From: Burkholderiales bacterium
GTDB lineage: Bacteria; Pseudomonadota; Gammaproteobacteria; Burkholderiales; UBA6910
Direction of reading: 5' to 3'
DNA: 64,000 nt
Assembly: GCA_026005015.1 (NCBI GenBank)
Contig: BPKG01000001.1
Location: 248,001 to 312,000 of the forward strand
The notes beneath the pieces are model-generated. The model made no database searches and was not told the DNA's origin. It saw nothing but the letters and a program-made list of their open reading frames with translations. The position numbers and the translations under genes are program-made. Position 1 is the stretch's first letter; the number at the start of each line of letters is the position of its first letter. This document shows, one piece after another, positions 17,856-28,253 of this stretch.

Positions 17856-20800
17856 GTGTCCAGCGAATACATCACCCTCGAAGGAGCCCGCCAGAACAAC
17901 CTGAAGGGTTTGAGCCTCCGGCTTCCCTTGAACGAGCTGATCGTCGTCACCGGCGTTTCCGGCTCCGGCAAATCGTCCCTCGCCTTCGACACCCTCTACG
18001 CCGAGGGACAGCGCCGCTACGTGGAGACCTTCTCGCCCTACGCCCGCCAGTTCCTCGACCGCCAGGACCGACCCCGGGTGGACCGCATCGACGGCATACC
18101 GCCCGCCATCGCCATCGACCAGGTAAACCCGGTGCGGACCTCCCGTTCCACCGTGGGCACCATGACCGAGCTCGCCGACCACCTGAAGCTGCTTTTCGCC
18201 CGCGCCGCCGAGCTTTACTGCCGGGGCTGCGGCCAGCGGGTGCGCCGGGACACGCCCCAGAGCATCCACGAGACCCTGGCCAAGCGCGCCCGCGCAGCCG
18301 GCGATCCTCGGCTCACCATCGCCTTTCCGGTCACGGTGCCCGCCAATTTCTCGGAGCGGGAGGTGCGCGAGCTTCTGGAGCGGCAGGGATACACCCGCAT
18401 CGAGCCGCAGAAAGACAACACCCTGGAAGTGGTGCAGGACCGCTTTCGCCTGGGCGCTGCCGGCCGCGACCGGGTGATCGAGGCCCTGGAGGCGGCGCTG
18501 CGGGTGGGCCAGGGGCGGGTCACGGTCCACGTTCATGGGGAGGGGGCGGAACCCGTCGCCACCTGGCGCTTCTCCGCGGACCTGCATTGCGCCGATTGCG
18601 ATATCCATTACCGGGAGCCGACGCCCAGCTTCTTTTCCTTCAATTCCCCCCTCGGCGCCTGCGACACCTGCCGCGGCTTCGGCCGGGTGATCGGCATCGA
18701 TCTGGATCTCGTCATTCCCGATGCTTCCAAGTCCCTCGCCCAGGGAGCCATCAAGCCCTGGCAGACCCAGAGCTACCGGGAGTGCCAGGACGATCTCCTG
18801 CGCTTCGCCCGCAAGCGGGGCGTGCCCGTGGACGTCCCCTGGCGAGAGATGGGGGAGGCCCACCGGCGCTGGGTCCTAGAGGGGGATCCCGGCTGGGTGA
18901 GCTGGGAAGCCTCCTGGCCCCGGGCCTGGTACGGGGTGCGGCGCTTCTTCGACTGGCTCGAGACCAAGAGCTACAAGATGCACATCCGGGTGCTGCTCTC
19001 CAAGTACCGGGCCTATACGCCATGCCCTGCCTGCGGCGGCGCGCGGCTCAAGCCCGAGGCGCTCCTATGGCGTCTCGGGACCCAGGAGGCAGCCGACCGG
19101 GTCATCGAACGCACCCGGCGGCTGCGACCCCCGGAGACCCGGTTCTCCGGTGAGGCGTTCCTCGCCCTCCCGGGACTCACCCTGCACGATGTGGCCCTAC
19201 TGCCCATCGAGCGCTGCTTGGACTTCTTCCGCCACCTGCGGCTCCCCGAGCCGACCCTGGACGAGGCCGCTGAGCTGCTCCTCTCGGAAATCCGCTCCCG
19301 GCTCCAGTACCTGGTGGACGTGGGCCTGGGTTATCTCACTCTGGACCGCCAGTCCCGCACCCTTTCCGGCGGCGAGGTCCAGCGCATCAACCTTACCACC
19401 GCGCTGGGCACTTCCCTGGTGAACACCCTGTTCGTGCTGGACGAGCCGTCCATCGGCCTGCATCCCCGGGACATCGACCGGGTGGTGGGCGTGCTCGTCC
19501 GGCTGCGGGACGCGGGCAACACTCTAGTGGTGGTGGAGCACGATCCCGCCGTCATGGGGGCCGCGGACCGCATCCTGGACCTGGGGCCGGGTCCGGGCGA
19601 GCGGGGTGGCCAGGTGGTGTTTTTCGGCACGCCGGAAGAATTGCAGCGGGACCCCCGTTCCTTGACTGGGCAGTACCTGCGGGGGGAGAAGCAGGTCTCC
19701 AACCGGGTTCCCAACGGGGAACCGCCCGGGGCCTGGCTCGAGGTGCTGGGGGCGGCCGAGCACAACCTCAAGGGCATCGATGTGTCCATTCCCTTGAACC
19801 GGCTTGTGTGCGTGACCGGCGTCTCGGGCTCGGGCAAGTCGACCCTGGTGCAGGACGTGCTTTATCCGGCCCTCGCCAAGCTGAAGGGGCGGGCGGTGGA
19901 GGCCCCCGGCGCTCCACGCAGGCCTGCGCGGGCACGAGGCCCTGGACGAGGTGGTGCTGGTGGACCAGTCGCCCATCGGCAAGACTGCCCGCTCCAACCC
20001 GGCGAGCTACGTGGGGGCGTTCGACGCCATCCGCAAGCTCTTCGCGCAAGACCCCCTGGCGAAAGAGCGGGGTTACACCGCCGGCACTTTCAGCTTCAAC
20101 GCGGGCGACGGCCGCTGCTCCACCTGCGGCGGCAGCGGCTTCGAGCACGTGGAAATGCAGTTCCTCTCCGACGTGTATCTCCGCTGTCCCGACTGCGATG
20201 GGCGCCGCTTCCGGCCCGAGGTGCTGGAGGTCAAGCTGTTGCCGCCGGCCGGGGAGGAATGGCGGGCGCCCTGTTCCATCGCCGACGTGCTCGAGATGAC
20301 GGTGACGGAGGCGGCGGGGTTTTTCTCGACGCAGCCGGAAGTGCTCCAGGCCCTCGCGCCTCTGCAGGCGGTGGGGCTCGGCTACGTCAAGCTGGGGCAG
20401 CCGGTGCCCACCCTCTCCGGGGGCGAGGCCCAGCGGTTGAAGCTCGCCGGGCACCTAGCCCGCGCCCGTCAAGGCGCCGGACGCCGGGGCGTGACGCAGG
20501 CCCCCGGCGGCACCCTGTTCTTGTTCGACGAGCCCACCACGGGCCTGCATTTCGCCGACATCGCCGTCCTGCTCCAGGCCTTCGACCGGTTGCTGGCGGA
20601 AGGCCACAGCGTGCTGGTGATCGAGCACAACCTGGACGTCATCGCCGCGGCGGACTGGATCATCGACCTGGGGCCGGAGGGCGGGGAAGCCGGCGGCCGG
20701 GTGGTGTGCGCGGGAACGCCGGAGCAGGTCGCCCGGGAGCCGGAAAGCCGCACCGGCGCGGCCCTCGCCAGGCGCCAGGCGGCGCTGGCCCGGGGGCGGC

Positions 20801-23535
20801 AGCCGGCGCTCCCAGCCCAGGAAAGGGCGCAGCGCCCGTGGCCGGCGCAGGTCGATTCAGCGATTCACATCCACCACGCCCGGGAGCACAACCTCAAGAA
20901 CGTGGACGTGCGCGTCCCATGGGAGCGCCTCACGGTGATCACCGGCATCTCCGGCTCGGGCAAGTCCACCTTGGCCTTCGACATCCTGTTCGCCGAAGGC
21001 CAGCGCCGCTATCTCGAGTCCCTGAACGCCTACGCGCGCCAGTTCGTGCAGCCGGCAGCGCGGCCCGACGTGGACGCCATCTTCGGCATTCCCCCCACTG
21101 TCGCCATCGAGCAGCGCACGAGCCGGGGCGGGCGCAAGAGCACGGTGGCCACCCTCACCGAGATCTACCATTTCCTGCGCCTGCTCTACGGGAAGCTGGG
21201 CGTCCAGCACTGTCCCGGGTGCGACGTTCCCATCGAGCCCCAATCCCCGGAGGCCATCGCCGCCCGGCTCCTGCGGGACTATCGGGGCAGCCGGATCGCG
21301 CTCTTGGCGCCCCTGGTGGTGGCGCGCAAGGGCTATTACACCGACCTAGCCCAATGGGCGGCACGCAAGGGCTACCGGCACCTGCGGGTGGACGGGGTCC
21401 TCACCCCGACCTCTCCCTGGCCGCGGCTCGACCGCTACCGGGAGCACGACATCGAGCTGCCAGTGGCCGAAGTGCTGGTCTCGCTTAGGACCGAGGGGCC
21501 GTTGCGGGAAGCCCTGGCCCGGGCGCTGGCGCTGGGCAAAGGCACGGTCAAGGTGGCGCCCGTGGAGCACTCCAGGGCCCTCAAGGGGGGCGAGCCCCCA
21601 GAGGCCCATTTCTCGGTGCGCCGCGCATGCCCCCGCTGCGGCCAGAGCTTCCCCGAGCCGGATCCGCGGCTGTTCTCCTTCAACTCTAAGCACGGCTGGT
21701 GCCCTCGCTGCTACGGCACGGGGCTTACCCTTCCCGGGTTCGACGAGGCCCAGACCGGCGAGGAGATCTGGTGGAACGAGTGGTGGGAAGGGGAAACCCG
21801 TCCCTGCCCGGAGTGTCAGGGGCGCCGCCTCAATCCCGTGGCCCTGGCGGTACGGTTCCAGGAGAGAAACATCGCCGAGCTGACGGCCCTCTCCATCGGC
21901 GAGGCCCAGCGTTACTTCCAGCGCCTGAAGCTCGGGGGCCGGGCCGCCCAAGTGGCCCGGGACATCCTGCCGGAGATCGGCTCGCGGCTCGCGTTCCTGA
22001 ACCAGGTGGGCCTCGCCTATCTCTCCCTGGACCGTTCGGCGCCCACCCTCTCCGGGGGCGAGGCCCAGCGCATCCGGCTGGCGGCCCAGCTCGGCTCCAA
22101 CCTACGGGGCGTGTGCTACGTGCTGGACGAGCCCACCATCGGGCTCCACGTGCGGGACAACCGGCGGCTGCTGGACACCCTGGCCGAGCTCAAGGGTAAG
22201 GGTAACACGGTGGTGGTGGTGGAGCACGACGAGGAGACCATCCGCCTCGCGGAGCACGTGGTGGACCTTGGGCCGGGAGCGGGGGAGCAGGGGGGCCGCG
22301 TGGTGGTGGAGGGCACGGTGGCGGACCTCATGGGCAACCCCCGGTCGGTGACGGGGCGCTGCCTTGCCCGGCCCCTGATCCATCCTCTGCGGGGAGCGCG
22401 GCGCCCTGTGCGCCTCACCGGGCGCGAGACGCCGGTGCTGGAGATCGTGGGGGCGCGGTTGCACAATCTCAAATCCGTGCGAGTGAAAATTCCCCTGGCC
22501 CGGCTGGTGGCGGTCACCGGCGTGTCCGGCAGCGGCAAGAGCACCCTGGTGCGGGACGTGCTTTACGCGAGTCTCAAGACGCTACTCTCGAATCGCCGCC
22601 GGAACCAGGCCAAGCTCCCGTGCGAGGCGCTGCGGGGCTGGGAGCGGGTGAGCCGGGTGCTGGAAGTGGACCAGACCCCCATCGGCAAGACGCCCCGCTC
22701 CTGCCCCGCCACCTACGTGGGCATCTGGGACGGCATCCGGCGCCTCTTCGCTCAGATGCCCGAGGCGCGCATGCGCGGGTACGGGCCGGGGCGCTTTTCC
22801 TTCAACGTGGCGGGCGGCCGCTGCGAGGCGTGCGAAGGGCAGGGCATGAAGACCATCGAGATGAGTTTCCTGCCCGACGTCAAGGTGATGTGCGACGCCT
22901 GCAACGGGGCCCGCTTCACGCCGGAAACCCTGGCCGTGCGCTTCAAGGGAAAAAACGCGGGAGAGGTGCTCGCCATGAGCGTGGACGAGGCGGTGGAGTT
23001 CTTCGCCGCCCACCCGGCCATCCACCATCCCCTGCGGCTACTGCAGGAGGTGGGGCTCGGCTACCTGCGCCTCGGCCAGCCGAGTCCCACCCTCTCCGGG
23101 GGCGAGGCCCAGCGCATCAAGCTGGTGACCGAGCTGGCCAAAGCCAGATCGCCGACCAGGCCGGAAACGGGCCGGCGGCGCGCCCCGACGGCGGGGGGGA
23201 ACGGGGACACCCTTTACGTCCTAGACGAGCCCACGGTGGGGCTACACATGGCCGACGTGGAAAAGCTCGTGGGCGTGCTGCACCGGCTGGTGGACGCGGG
23301 AAACACCGCCGTGGTGATCGAGCACAACCTGGACGTGATCGCCGAAGCCGACTGGGTGATCGACCTGGGACCGGAGGGGGGCGAGGCGGGAGGCCGCGTG
23401 GTGGCCGAGGGACCGCCGGAGGCCCTCGGCCGGGGCAAGCGCCGCTCCCATACCGCCCGCATCCTCGCCGGCTTCCTCGCCGAGCGGGGCGCAGGCGAAG
23501 CGCCGGCGGAGCGCCCACGGGCGGTGGAAGCCTGA
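17856..23535 (+). CDS. uvrA: Double-length UvrA-type excinuclease subunit with four ABC ATPase modules, one frameshift
   Basis: This is a DNA-damage-recognition ATPase of nucleotide excision repair, about 1,893 codons, roughly twice the length of ordinary UvrA. Four Walker A motifs ([44 protein letters not shown]) and four signatures ([44 protein letters not shown]) are visible. Zinc-finger blocks are also present, such as [16 protein letters not shown] and [16 protein letters not shown] with downstream CxxC. It is thus two UvrA units in tandem. One slip occurs at the C run 19903-19907: deleting one C joins the frames as [17 protein letters not shown]. The family of tandem UvrA proteins is known in betaproteobacteria. 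Whether it replaces or supplements standard UvrA cannot be judged from this window. The start is a GTG. Confidence 0.88.
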
Positions 23536-23542
23536 TACCGTT

Positions 23543-25429
23543 ATGATATCGTCATCTAACCTGTGGTCACCCGAAGCGGCGCCCGTGGTTCCCGCCCGGG
23601 TGCGTTTCGGCGAGGACGGCGCGCCCTTTTCCCTGGACTACGACGACGTCTATTACTCCGCGAGCGGGGGGCTCGCCGAGACGGTGCACGTCTTTCTCCA
23701 GGGCAACGGGCTGCCGGCGCGGTTCCGCGGCGCCGGGACGTTCACCATCGTGGAGACCGGTTTCGGCACCGGCCTCAACTTCCTCGCCACCTGGGACGCC
23801 TGGCGGGCGAGCGCGCCCGCAGGCGCCCGGCTGCACTTCGTGTCGGTGGAAAAACATCCCCTCACTCCGAGGGACCTGGAGGCGGCCCACCGCCGCTTCC
23901 CCGAGCTTGCCGCCCTGGCGCGGGCGCTTATTGCCCGCTATCCGCCCCTCCTTCCCGGCTTCCACCGGCGCGCCTTCGAGGACGGGCGGGTGACCCTCAC
24001 CCTCTGCTTCGGGGAGGCCGCCACCATGCTCTCCTCGCTGGAGGCCCGGGCGGATGCCTTCTACTTGGACGGCTTCGCGCCGGCCAAGAACCCCCGGATG
24101 TGGAGCGAGGCGGTGTTCCGCGAGCTCACCCGGCTCGCCGCCCCGGGGGCCACCGCCGCCACCTACACGGTGGCGGGGGAAGTGAGGCGGGGTCTCGCCG
24201 CCGCGGGCTTCGAAGGGCACAAGCGCCCGGGATTCGGGCGCAAGCGGGAGATGCTGGCGGCGCGTTTTGCGAGCGGTGCGGCGTCCCCCCAGGCGGTGAC
24301 CCGGGAGGCCCTGGTCATCGGCGCGGGCCTTGCCGGTACGGGTTGTGCCGAGCGGCTGGCGGCCCGGGGTTTCCGCGTGAGCCTGGTGGAACGCCATCCG
24401 GCGACGGCCCGGGAGGCGTCGGCTAACCCCGCCGGCGTGTTGCGCCCCGCCGTTTCGCCCCGCTGGAACCCTCTGGCTCGGTTCACCTGCGCCGCCAGCG
24501 GCTACGCCTGGGCCCAGTTGGAGGATCTGGCGGAGGCGCATCCGCGGCCCGCCTGGGCGGCTACCGGCGCGCTGCAGCTTCCCAGGGGCCCGCGGCATCT
24601 CGCCCAGTTGCGCGATGCGGTCGAACGGTTGCCCGCGGACTTTGCCCGGCTCGTGGATGGGGAGGAAGGCGCCCGTCTCGTGGGCGCCGCGGTGAACGGG
24701 GAAGGGGTCTGGTACTCCTGGGCCGGCTGGGCCAGAGGGGCGAGCGTGTGCGAAGCGCGGCTGGCCGCCGCGGGCGAGCGGGTGCTGCCCGTGTTCGGCC
24801 AGGAGGCGGTGCACCTGGTCCGCCGGGACGGGTGCTGGCAGGCCTGGTCCGCGGACGGGCGCCTCATCGCCCAGGCGGCGCTGGCCGTGCTGGCCAATGG
24901 CTTCCAGGCGCGCGGGTTTTTCCCCGCTTCCAGGCTGCCCCTGCGGCCGGTGCGGGGGCAATCCACCCTGCTGCCGGAGCGGTCGGACCGGCCGCTGCGG
25001 GCCGTGGTGTGCCGGGAAGGCTGCATCACCCCCGCCCATGACGGTTTCCACTGCCTGGGCGCCACCTTTGGAGAAGACGATCCCGACCCCAGTATCCGGG
25101 TCGAAGATCATGCCGACAACCTGCGGCGCCTGGAACGGATGCTGCCCGGCTACGGGTCGGGCTGGAATCCGGCCGACCTCAAGGGATGGGTGGGTTTCCG
25201 CCCGGTGAGCGCCGACCGGCTGCCCATCGCCGGCGCCCTGGGCGAGGACCTCTACGTGTGTACGGGGCTGGGCGCCCGGGGTCTCGCCTGGTCCGCTCTG
25301 GCGGGGGAGCTCGTGGCCAGCCAGGCGAGCGGCGAGCCGCTTCCCCTGGAGCGGGATCTGGTCCAGGCCCTCGCGCCCCAGCGGTTCGCCGTCGACCGGC
25401 TTATGGCTGCGGCGCCGGGCGACCCTTGA
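23543..25429 (+). CDS. mnmC: Bifunctional tRNA mnm5s2U34 methyltransferase/FAD-dependent oxidoreductase
   Basis: MnmC completes the wobble-uridine modification mnm5s2U34 of several tRNAs. Its FAD domain removes the carboxymethyl group of cmnm5 and its SAM domain methylates the resulting nm5. The 628-aa protein shows both halves. The N-terminal methyltransferase has VETGFGTGLNFLATW and YLDGFAPAKNPRMW (about residues 1-245). The C-terminal DAO-type FAD domain has ALVIGAGLAGTGCAERLAARG, NPAGVLRPAVSPRWNP and a terminal GLGARGLAWSALAGE. It lies 7 bp after the uvrA-like stop and is probably co-transcribed. The start is the ATG at 23543. Confidence 0.95.
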   Translation: MISSSNLWSPEAAPVVPARVRFGEDGAPFSLDYDDVYYSASGGLAETVHVFLQGNGLPARFRGAGTFTIVETGFGTGLNFLATWDAWRASAPAGARLHFVSVEKHPLTPRDLEAAHRRFPELAALARALIARYPPLLPGFHRRAFEDGRVTLTLCFGEAATMLSSLEARADAFYLDGFAPAKNPRMWSEAVFRELTRLAAPGATAATYTVAGEVRRGLAAAGFEGHKRPGFGRKREMLAARFASGAASPQAVTREALVIGAGLAGTGCAERLAARGFRVSLVERHPATAREASANPAGVLRPAVSPRWNPLARFTCAASGYAWAQLEDLAEAHPRPAWAATGALQLPRGPRHLAQLRDAVERLPADFARLVDGEEGARLVGAAVNGEGVWYSWAGWARGASVCEARLAAAGERVLPVFGQEAVHLVRRDGCWQAWSADGRLIAQAALAVLANGFQARGFFPASRLPLRPVRGQSTLLPERSDRPLRAVVCREGCITPAHDGFHCLGATFGEDDPDPSIRVEDHADNLRRLERMLPGYGSGWNPADLKGWVGFRPVSADRLPIAGALGEDLYVCTGLGARGLAWSALAGELVASQASGEPLPLERDLVQALAPQRFAVDRLMAAAPGDP

Positions 25430-25524
25430 GGGTTCCCGCGGGAGGGAGAAGCCGTTAGAGTGGGAGGGGGAAAAAAGGACACGGGAGAACGGCCCCCTGG
25501 CGGGATTGGACGGAAGCGGACGAG

Positions 25525-26103
25525 ATGATCGAGGCAGCCGAGCTCAAAGCAGGGACCGCGGTTAGACTGGACGGCGAGATCTACAACGTCCTGAGCGCCG
25601 GATACCACGCCGGCGGCGGCCAGTTCGGAGGCATGGTGTTCGTCCGGCTGAAGAACCTGAGGACGAATCACGTAAGGGAGTTGCGCTTCCACCCGGATGA
25701 CAAGCTGGAGGACGTCGCCCTGGAGCGCCAGGTGATGGAGTACCTCTACACCGACGGGGACGCGTTCTACTTCATGCACCCCGAAACCTTCGAGCAGTTG
25801 AGCTTCTCGAAGGAGGCGATCGGGCCCTACGAGAAGTTCCTGCAGCCCAACATGCGTATCCCGGTGGAGCTGTTCGAAGGCGCGCCCATCCGGGTGGTGT
25901 TCCCCGAGACGGTGGAGCTCAAGGTGGTTCTGGCGCCGCCGGGCCTGCGGGAGCACGAAACCGCCACCTACAAGACCGTGGTGCTGGAAAACGGCCTGGA
26001 GGTGCTCGCGCCCCAATTCATCAAGGAAGGGGACGTCGTGAGGGTGGAGGTAGCCACCGGAAAATACCTGGAGCGGGTCCGGCGGGAAGGCAAGAAGGGG
26101 TGA
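25525..26103 (+). CDS. Elongation factor P paralogue lacking the modified lysine
   Basis: This is a three-domain EF-P-like protein of 192 aa. The KOW-like N-terminal domain (LKAGTAVRLDGEIYNV), the central OB fold (YLYTDGDAFYFMHPETFEQL) and the C-terminal OB fold (LPQFIKEGD-type, here APQFIKEGDVVRVEVATGKYL) are all present. In true EF-P the loop PGKGQAF presents a Lys that is beta-lysylated or otherwise modified and reaches the ribosomal P site. Here the loop reads AGGGQFGGMVF (about residues 29-39), with Gly instead of Lys and a two-residue insertion. It overlaps by 4 bp the start of an EF-G paralogue, suggesting a joint role on the ribosome. It is not the housekeeping efp in my reading. Confidence 0.85.
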   Translation: MIEAAELKAGTAVRLDGEIYNVLSAGYHAGGGQFGGMVFVRLKNLRTNHVRELRFHPDDKLEDVALERQVMEYLYTDGDAFYFMHPETFEQLSFSKEAIGPYEKFLQPNMRIPVELFEGAPIRVVFPETVELKVVLAPPGLREHETATYKTVVLENGLEVLAPQFIKEGDVVRVEVATGKYLERVRREGKKG

Positions 26104-28247
26104 AGCCGGGCAACGCCCGCGAGCCGCGATGGAGCAATAGATTCGTCGCCATGGGCCCCCGCACTGCCCAGCTCCGCAACATCGGCATCGTGGCCCACAT
26201 CGACGCGGGCAAGACCACCCTCACCGACCGCATCCTGTATTACACCGGCCGCACCCATCGCCTGGGCTCCGTGGACGACGGCACCACGGTCACGGACTGG
26301 ATGGAGCAGGAGCGGGAGCGGGGCATCACCATCGTGGCCGCCGCCGTCACCGCCCGCTGGCGGGACCGTCTCATCAACCTGATCGACACCCCGGGCCACA
26401 TCGACTTCACCGCGGAGGTGCAACGGTCGCTCCGGGTGCTGGACGGGGCCGTGGTGGTGTTCGACGCCGTGCACGGGGTGCAGCCGCAAAGCGAGACGGT
26501 GTGGCGCCAGGCGGACCGCTATCGGGTGCCGCGCCTCGCTTTCGTGAACAAGATGGACCGGGTCGGGGCGAGCTACGAGCGCACTGTGGCGAGCATCGCC
26601 GAGCGCCTGGGGGTGCAACCCGCCCGCGTGCACCTGCCCCTGGGCCGGGAGGCTTCGTTCCGCGGCGTGATCGACCTGATCGAGATGCGGGCCATGGCCT
26701 GGCCCGATAGCGCGGGCGGGAAGCCCGAGGTCGGCGAGCCGCCCCCCGAGTACCTGGCGGCGGCCGAGGAGGCCCGCGCGGAACTGGTGGAGCGCCTGGC
26801 GGAGGCGGACGACGCCCTGCTCGCCCAGTACGTGGCGGGCGAAGCCCTTGCCCCGGAAGCGCTGAGGGCGGCGCTGCGCCGGGCGACCCTGGCGAACCGC
26901 CTGTTTCCCGTGCTCTGCGGCTCGGCCCTGCGCAACGTGGGCATCGAGCCCCTGCTCGACGCGGTGGTGGACTTCCTGCCGTCTCCCTTGGACCTGGGCG
27001 CCGTTCACGGGACCGACCCCGCCACCGGCAAGACCATCGCCCTGGAACCGGACGAGGACGCACCTCTGGCGGCCCTGGCTTTCAAGCTCGTGAACGATCC
27101 CTACATGGGGCACCTGGCCTACGTGCGGCTCTATTCCGGCACCCTGCGCCCCGGGATGGCGCTGCTCAACGCCACCCGGGGGCAAAAGGAGCGGGCCGGG
27201 CGGGTGCTGCGCATGTACGCCAATCAGCGGGAAGACGTGGACGTCCTCAAGGCGGGCGACATCGGCGCCGTGCTGGGGCTCAACCGCACCTACACGGGGG
27301 ATACCCTGTGCGCGCCGCAGCGGCCGGTGGTGCTGGAGCCCATCGGCTTCCCCCAGCCGGTGATCCGGGCCACGGTGGAGCCCCGCACCATGGCGGACCA
27401 CGATCGCATGATGGAGGGGCTGCGGCGCCTGGCGGACGAGGACCCCACCTTCCAGCTCACCCTGGACGAGGACACAGGCCAGGTCGTGCTGAGCGGCATG
27501 GGGGAGCTGCAACTGGAAGTGCTGGTGGAGCGGCTGCGCCGGGAGCACGGGGTGGAGGTGCGCATGGGACGGCCGCGGGTCGCGTACAAGGAGACCATTT
27601 CTCGTCCCGTGTTCGGCGTCGAAGGACGGTTCGTCCGGCAGACGGGCGGCCGAGGCCAGTACGGCCATGTGATCCTGGCGCTGCGGCCCGGCAAGCCCGG
27701 CAGCGGCATCCGCTTCGCGAACCAGGCGGCCGGAGGCGCCGTTCCCCGCCAGTTCCTTCCCGCCGTGGAGCAGGGGGTCCGGGACGCGGCGCGCTCCGGC
27801 GCTCTTGCCGGCTTTGAGGTGACCGACGTGGAGGTAACGCTGGAGGGCGGCTCGAGCCATCCGGTGGATTCCAGCGAGCTTGCCTTCCGCACCGCCGCGA
27901 GCCTCGCCTTCCGGGAAGCGTTGCACCAGGCGCAGCCCATCCTGCTGGAGCCCATCGGACGCATCGAGGTTCTGGTGCCCGCCGAGTACACCGGCGCCGT
28001 GCTGGGCCAACTCGCCGCCCGCCGGGCGGAGATCGCTTCGGTGGAGCCCCATCCCGGCGGCATGGAGGCGATCGGCGGGCGGGTGCCCCTGGCAGAGATG
28101 TTCGGTTACGTGACCGAGCTGCGCTCGGCGACCCAGGGACGGGGACTCTTCACCCTGGAATTCGAGGGCTACGCTCCGGTGGACCCGACCATCGCCGGCC
28201 TTTCCCTGGGGGCCTACGGCACTGCCCGGGTACCGCCACCCCGATAG
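26100..28247 (+). CDS. EF-G paralogue (translational GTPase)
   Basis: This is a translation elongation GTPase of up to 715 aa. G-domain motifs are all present: G1 AHIDAGKTTL, G2 RGITIV, G3 DTPGHIDF, G4 NKMD and G5 within CGSALRNVG. Domains II to V follow, including KETISRPV, GGRGQYGHV and the terminal EF-G C domain with GRIEVLVPAEYTGAVLGQL. Pairing with an EF-P paralogue, and not with rpsL/rpsG/tufA, marks it as a secondary EF-G. The GTG at 26100 overlaps the upstream stop (GTGA), which favours translational coupling. The ATG at 26151 gives the more usual N terminus. One or the other must be confirmed. Confidence 0.88.
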   Translation: MKPGNAREPRWSNRFVAMGPRTAQLRNIGIVAHIDAGKTTLTDRILYYTGRTHRLGSVDDGTTVTDWMEQERERGITIVAAAVTARWRDRLINLIDTPGHIDFTAEVQRSLRVLDGAVVVFDAVHGVQPQSETVWRQADRYRVPRLAFVNKMDRVGASYERTVASIAERLGVQPARVHLPLGREASFRGVIDLIEMRAMAWPDSAGGKPEVGEPPPEYLAAAEEARAELVERLAEADDALLAQYVAGEALAPEALRAALRRATLANRLFPVLCGSALRNVGIEPLLDAVVDFLPSPLDLGAVHGTDPATGKTIALEPDEDAPLAALAFKLVNDPYMGHLAYVRLYSGTLRPGMALLNATRGQKERAGRVLRMYANQREDVDVLKAGDIGAVLGLNRTYTGDTLCAPQRPVVLEPIGFPQPVIRATVEPRTMADHDRMMEGLRRLADEDPTFQLTLDEDTGQVVLSGMGELQLEVLVERLRREHGVEVRMGRPRVAYKETISRPVFGVEGRFVRQTGGRGQYGHVILALRPGKPGSGIRFANQAAGGAVPRQFLPAVEQGVRDAARSGALAGFEVTDVEVTLEGGSSHPVDSSELAFRTAASLAFREALHQAQPILLEPIGRIEVLVPAEYTGAVLGQLAARRAEIASVEPHPGGMEAIGGRVPLAEMFGYVTELRSATQGRGLFTLEFEGYAPVDPTIAGLSLGAYGTARVPPPR

Positions 28248-28253
28248 GGAGAA

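Noticed and set aside
19908-21488. Continuation of the first uvrA frame to 21488
   Set aside because: After the C run at 19903-19907 the peptide is Pro/Arg/Gly-rich shadow sequence; the true ABC motifs continue in the other frame.
25525-26103. Housekeeping efp
   Set aside because: The Lys-bearing loop is replaced by AGGGQFGG and the gene is coupled to an EF-G paralogue.
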